The position numbers were made by a program, and so were the translations under genes. From Siderastrea radians (Eukaryota > Cnidaria > Anthozoa > Scleractinia > Rhizangiidae): a stretch of DNA of 64,000 nucleotides. Shown in pieces: positions 59,498-64,000 of the stretch (positions within the stretch are counted from its first letter, which is position 1; the number at the start of each line of letters is the position of its first letter). The DNA lies in assembly GCA_964017195.1 (NCBI GenBank), contig OZ024887.1, positions 65,011,630 to 65,075,629 on the forward strand, read 5' to 3'. The notes under the pieces were generated by a model. It made no database searches. It saw only the letters and a program-made list of their open reading frames with translations, and was not told the DNA's origin.

Positions 59498-59559
59498 ATG
59501 GCTATACAAGACGTGCAAAATAACTCAGAATTTGATAAAATTCTGGCTGATTCTTCCAG
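59498..59559 (+). CDS. Candidate first coding exon of a further gene (partial)
   Basis: ATG in atcATGG (A at -3, G at +4, a strong context) opens 20 codons, MAIQDVQNNSEFDKILADSS, followed by the donor AG|GTAAGG. The composition looks like protein, and the pattern (an acidic 'xFDxxLA' stretch right after a short strand) recalls the amino end of thioredoxin-fold proteins. No second exon with matching phase was found in the remaining 4.4 kb, so the gene would continue beyond the window. The product is a guess. Confidence 0.35.
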
Positions 59560-60534
59560 GTAAGGATACCCTGCTTAATCTATCCAGGTGTTTAGCTTCT
59601 GCTGAGCACAAAATAGGATGTGTAAAGATGATCTGCTCGAAAGAAAAGAGCTAGTATCTAAGATGTTCGAGGCTGATCAAAAAATCGAAGTGTAGAAATG
59701 CATGTATGGAGGTTCTTTACGGAACACCAACGCTCTGCTTAAGTTTAATGTTTTCGTTAACAGTAATCGAGCAGACCAAGTAGTTACTTTTCATGCAGCA
59801 CCAAGATAGTTTACTCAATGTAAATAAGCTTAAGTTATTTTCTTTATATTGAGAAAAAGTTTGAAGCATAAATATCTTGCTTTTATTAAGTATTGTTCTA
59901 TCTCTCAGTAATACCAGTCAGCGCTTACAGCGTACTGTATTAAGATGTACCTGTTTGATCAAAACGATCTTGCTTTCTTCCCTTGTAATCCTCGGGTTGT
60001 TTTTAAACATTCTAAGGTGTGGCTGCTGCAGAACTTTTCGGTGAAGTTGAGATTTAAAACACTGTTTTTAATTGTATTGGCTTGTAAACTGATTGCTTCT
60101 CTTGCAAAACGAAAGTCTAATTGATGGCCATTTAGTTCGGTTTTTGTGGTTTTTGTTTACAAAACATGTCGTCTTTTCTTGTCCTTTTTGTGTGAGGTGA
60201 TAGCTTTGTTGTAATTGTGTGTATTTCAGTCAATTACATCAGTAATACAACCTTCTTCTTTTACTTAGGCTCATTATAAAAGAATTATTTTTTCCTAATT
60301 ACAGATAATTTTCATCATTTTCCTACTTTGAAGCATTTTGGTTAATTAATGTTGTAGAAATATGTTTTTGCATCTTTGCAATGTTTTAAATGCTAATCTG
60401 GTTATGCTACCCTTTTCATGTTTCTGCCACTCGCCTGAAATTCATAACTGGAAATGCTGCAAAGGGTGGAGTGTTGTTGGTTTTAGAAGATCAATAATTA
60501 ATATCTCATCAGCAAAGAGATGTACATTTTCACA

Positions 60535-60990
60535 GGTCTTGGATGTTTTTGTCATCCTCCCTGGGTGCAGTTTGGTATCAAGTCACAGGACAAAATAGTT
60601 ACTGTTGTCTCCTTTTGCTGATTTCCTGTTCTGACAACATGTTCTCTTAGGGGCTGGACATTTTTTTTTGTTTTACCAGTATATATCTATGGTATAAAAA
60701 GGAAAGATGATGCAGGAAAAATATATATTGTACTATTATTTTACTGACATGTCATCAACTTTGAAAATGTAAATTAATATCACAGAAACTCAATTATTTG
60801 TGACAGGTTTCTTTTTTAAAATATTTAATGTTTTCTTTTTGACATGCTGAAAAATTTGGCAATCTTGGATATTTTTTGTCATCCCACCTGGGTACTTTTG
60901 TATCAAATCACAAGAAGAACATTTGTTTTCTTTCATTAATTTCCTGTTTTTACAACATGTGTCTTCAGTGTTTATAATTTATATTCTGCA
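60535..60990. repeat. Diverged direct repeat of about 325 bp spacing
   Basis: The strings cttggatgtttttgtcatcc at 60538 and cttggatattttttgtcatc at 60864 are each followed by a c(c/a)ctgggt element, tatcaa(g/a)tcaca and, further on, atttcctgtt and acaacatgt. Confidence 0.65.
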
Positions 60991-61047
60991 TGTCTGTCAG
61001 TTTAACTTTGGAAAATGTAAACTATAAATAATGCTGACCTTGAGGAT

Positions 61048-61420
61048 TTTACGGGGGGGGGGGGGGTACTCCCATATATGACCTATATAGGTACATGTGT
61101 CGCTGTGAAGGGTAATGGTTTTCAAGTAGTTTGGACTGGGACAGGGTATAGAAATCAGGAAGTTTTAGTCCAGAATAAGGTATCAATTACCGGGAAACTG
61201 ATAAGTGGTGTGAAAAATTTAGTGCCAAATAGGCTTTATAAAAACTTGCAAGTAAATGTAAATTCAATCACAAGAAACTTGGTTGAGGACAGATGGTTTT
61301 CCATTGAAAAGGTTGAAAACACTTTTGGTTGTATTGAAGGTATAATCCCCTGTATTCCTGGCTCAGATATCCAAAAGATAGCTGGAAGGTAGCTCATCTG
61401 GATAGGATAGGGATTTTGGT
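61048..61420. repeat. Dispersed anthozoan-type repeat beginning GGGGGGTACTCCCATATA
   Basis: After a G-run, gtactcccatatatgacc leads into phrases such as aaggtatcaattac and gggacagggtatag that recur as short internal variants. This style of repeat is common in coral genomes from general knowledge. The 104-codon open frame over it (61078-61392) is not supported as a gene. Confidence 0.5.
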
Positions 61421-62025
61421 GTCTCGTCTAGACAGACCTTCTGATAGTGTGCAAAATATATTGGGAAATTATGCAGAATTTCCAGGAGGTCACATTATGT
61501 GGCAGAAAAGGTCTTTTATGCGGCAAATTATGCATTTTCTTTGGAGAAGATTTCACATAAAACATGTACTGTCATTAGATTCACAACAACATTGAAGATT
61601 TCAGAGGCTCTGCATGATGTTTCCAATGCTAAATAGCCTTAAATTAGCATTTTATGTTTTTTATTTTGTCCAGCGTATGCATTTTTTATCAATTATAAGA
61701 TTTCTCATGGATTATGCGATTGGATGCGATTCAAGATCAGTTGTGCGGAATTGCACCATTGCATAGCATCAGAAGCCCTGTCTAGAATAGGGGTGCAAAA
61801 TGGAGTTGAAAGTGGTCTGGTATTGGGTAAGGGTTTCAGTGTCCCAGCAGCATTCCCTCCCTCCCCCCCCCACCAAAAATTTTCTGCATACTCCCCCCCC
61901 CATGTGGGATTTTGTTAATTCCAGCTTGGCAGGTACATATGGGCCACACAGAGCCACATGTGAGGCTATTTCTGAATGCCTCTTGCTCCAAAAAAGTAGT
62001 CATGGGAGGAACTTAATCTTCTACT

Positions 62026-62246
62026 TTAACCTTTTCACTCCCAAGAGTACCTGAAATCAAAATTCAAGACAAATCTCAAATTTCATTTTGTAAAAAACTT
62101 TTAAAATATAAATAGTACTATGTGAAAGTACTGCAGACAAGGTTTCATTTGAATAGTCACACCATAGGATTTCATCCACAGACTCAAAAGTTAGAATCAC
62201 TTTATATTAATGTCTCCATAACTGACTCTGGGAGTGACAGGGTTAA
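62026..62246. mobile_element. piggyBac-like MITE with TTAA target sites
   Basis: TTAACCTTTTCACTCCCA at the left and TGGGAGTGACAGGGTTAA at the right are inverted repeats that include TTAA at both edges, the canonical piggyBac target. The interior is AT-rich and non-coding. Confidence 0.75.
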
Positions 62247-62356
62247 ACTGCTTTTTAGCCCTCTAGTTGCTTAGGCCAAATAATGTCTCCATAACTGACT
62301 CTGGGAGTGACAGGGTTAAACTGCTTTTTAGCCCTCTAGTTGCTTAGGCCAAATAA
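62211..62356. repeat. Perfect 73-bp tandem duplication
   Basis: The unit tgtctccataactgactctg through gcttaggccaaataa occurs at 62211 and 62284 without a visible difference. It duplicates the right end of the TTAA MITE together with its flank. Confidence 0.9.
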
Positions 62357-62749
62357 CATGACAAAAAAGACCTGTTACAAAATACAAGCTGCTCATTTAT
62401 TTCAAAGTGAAAATGGATAAGTTTATAAATAGATAGATTATTAAAAAATAAAACATTAGTTAACTCAAATGTTATATATGGAGGTGTGTTACATGTAACT
62501 ACATTTTCATGTATACTGTACATAATTATATATACGTTGAAGTTACGTTTTGGGCAATGCCCCAAAAATGTGGTTTTGCATTGTAGCCTTAGGGCTGTGG
62601 ATTAAATCCTAAATTAAGCTATACATGTTGATGCTGTCATAAACAACATGAACTGGTCTTACAGTTCCTTCCTGTGTAGCTGGTTCTCTTTCACTATTTT
62701 GCAGTTTACCAAAACTGTGCCATCATCAGCAAATCTAGCAATTAAAATA

Positions 62750-63463
62750 TACCGTGTTTGTTCAAATAAGCACCCCGGGCGCTTATTTCAAATTTCGTGC
62801 TTAAGGGGGTGCTTAAAGGAGGAGGGGCGATTATTAGAGGAGAGGCACTTATTAACAAACTTATAAGGACTCATAGTTTATTTCTATGATTTTATAACAC
62901 AAAAACTGACTTTTAAGGTGGTTCATTCCTCATCTACATTGTCGTCTCCACCTTCATCATTATCGATAACATTCACCTCGCCGTTGGCCACCTCCAGGTC
63001 GGACAAAGTGTATCTTGAAAAGGATCTTCCCTTTCTTCATTTATTTTAAAACTGTGGGACCTTGCAAAATTTTTCTGCCTGTTTCCTAGAGGCGAGTTTT
63101 GTAGTTTTTATACACATATCCGCAGGTGTGATTTTAAATATGTATTGTAAAATAACTTCAGTTTGTTTTTAGGAATATATACAGGCATACGTAGATCCTT
63201 GATTCAGAGAAGTGTGTGTTAGTCACTCGAAACGCGTACAAAAATAAAATAGTTTTACAACTCAAGAAGTTCGCAGACGCGCTGCTCACTCGAAATTTAA
63301 AATAGACCCTGCCTACAGTTATAAATTCTCACTGTTTTAAGCGCGGAGTAGAGGATGCTTAATCGAGGAGCGGCGCTTATTTCAAAGTTCGTGTCCAAGA
63401 GAGGCCCTTAATTAAAGGGGGGCGCTTATTTGAGAAAGGGCGCTTAATCGATCAAATACGGTA
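62750..63463. mobile_element. MITE with TACCGTRTTTGWTC termini
   Basis: The left end taccgtgtttgttcaaataa and the right end, read inverted, taccgtatttgatcgattaa bracket repeats of gcgcttatttcaaa and its relatives in both halves. TA edges match the elements at 13735 and 8884. It is non-coding. Confidence 0.75.
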
Positions 63464-63615
63464 TGTAAACCAGACTTCTCATTCATTCGCAATCTATTTG
63501 ATTGCTGAGTTGCTGCACGTAATGTTTCCTTATGATCAATAAGAATGTTGACCACTTTTTCAGTGGTCACGTGATCATTGATCACAATGGTTTAAGACTT
63601 GTTGTGTTTTGGCGT

Positions 63616-64000
63616 AAAAGGGGCATAGTCACGAGGATTTCGCAGATTTTTGGTCAAAACTGTGCTAAAATTATCGGTAGCTAACTTTTTCCATGCCAAC
63701 ATTGTGTTTGAAGATTTAAAGGAACATATTAACTTAATTTCGTTAAGAGAAAACAAACCATGACCATTTTCATATCGATTTTTTGTCAACACGGTGAAAG
63801 AACGTGAAAAGTGTAGCCTAATTTTTTCAAGTTGCAATCCAGTTCCCTCTGTGCCATCCGTAGCAACAGACGACAGAAAATAGATTCAGTGAGGTAATAT
63901 AGTCTTTGTTAACAAAACTAGACCATTATATATGGGCATTCGTTTATGTGAGGACATATTTTTTATTTTTAAAGTGAACTAAAATAGCGTGACTATGCCC
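63616..64000. mobile_element. Second copy of the AAAGGGGC MITE, cut by the window end
   Basis: It starts aaaggggcatagtcacgagg and ends in gtgactatgccc at base 64000, so only the last few bases of the right terminus are missing. The interior is alignable with 47753-48140. Confidence 0.75.

Noticed and set aside
60535..60591. Possible exon after a ttttcacag acceptor
   Set aside because: No donor follows in frame, and the segment is one copy of a diverged direct repeat (second copy near 60864).
61078..61392. 104-codon frame
   Set aside because: It lies within a dispersed repeat made of degenerate gggtat/gggaca phrases and has no domain.

Overview
The window is eukaryotic and almost certainly from an anthozoan cnidarian, most likely a stony coral. 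It is AT-rich, has small exons with GT-AG introns of a few hundred bases to several kb, and carries many short inverted-repeat DNA transposons (MITEs). One gene joins an astacin protease to a string of ShK domains, a combination typical of cnidarians. The species call is inference; the gene structures below were built by joining exons whose phases and splice sites agree.

Region 1 (about 398-9540, + strand): a complete secreted zinc metalloprotease gene of the astacin (M12A) family. Sixteen coding exons give a 559-residue protein: signal peptide, propeptide, catalytic domain with the full zinc motif and Met-turn, a proline-rich linker and six C-terminal ShK cysteine domains. The ShK exons are all phase 1-1 cassettes. 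Two blocks (ShK exon, 12-nt microexon, ShK exon) are tandem copies of one another.

Region 2 (9541-17626): intergenic DNA with simple repeats and at least three terminal-inverted-repeat elements. I find no convincing gene here.

Region 3 (17630-58400, + strand): a complete 16-exon gene for a 749-residue ankyrin-repeat protein. Repeat order and signature phrases match vertebrate ANKRD55. The 40-kb span is mostly intron, and the introns hold nested MITEs, a tRNA-derived SINE, a 1.8-kb minisatellite with frame-preserving units, an intronic hairpin and a roughly 4.7-kb foldback element. One intron uses a GC-AG donor.

Region 4 (58400-64000): intergenic DNA with more MITEs and a candidate first coding exon (59498-59559) of a further + strand gene that would run off the window. 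The two complete genes are unrelated in function and show no sign of working together. No prokaryotic-type system, CRISPR array, rRNA or free-standing tRNA gene was seen. The structurally most striking items are the foldback in ANKRD55 intron 14, the minisatellite in intron 2 and the nested transposons whose insertion sites can be reconstructed from a second copy of the host element.
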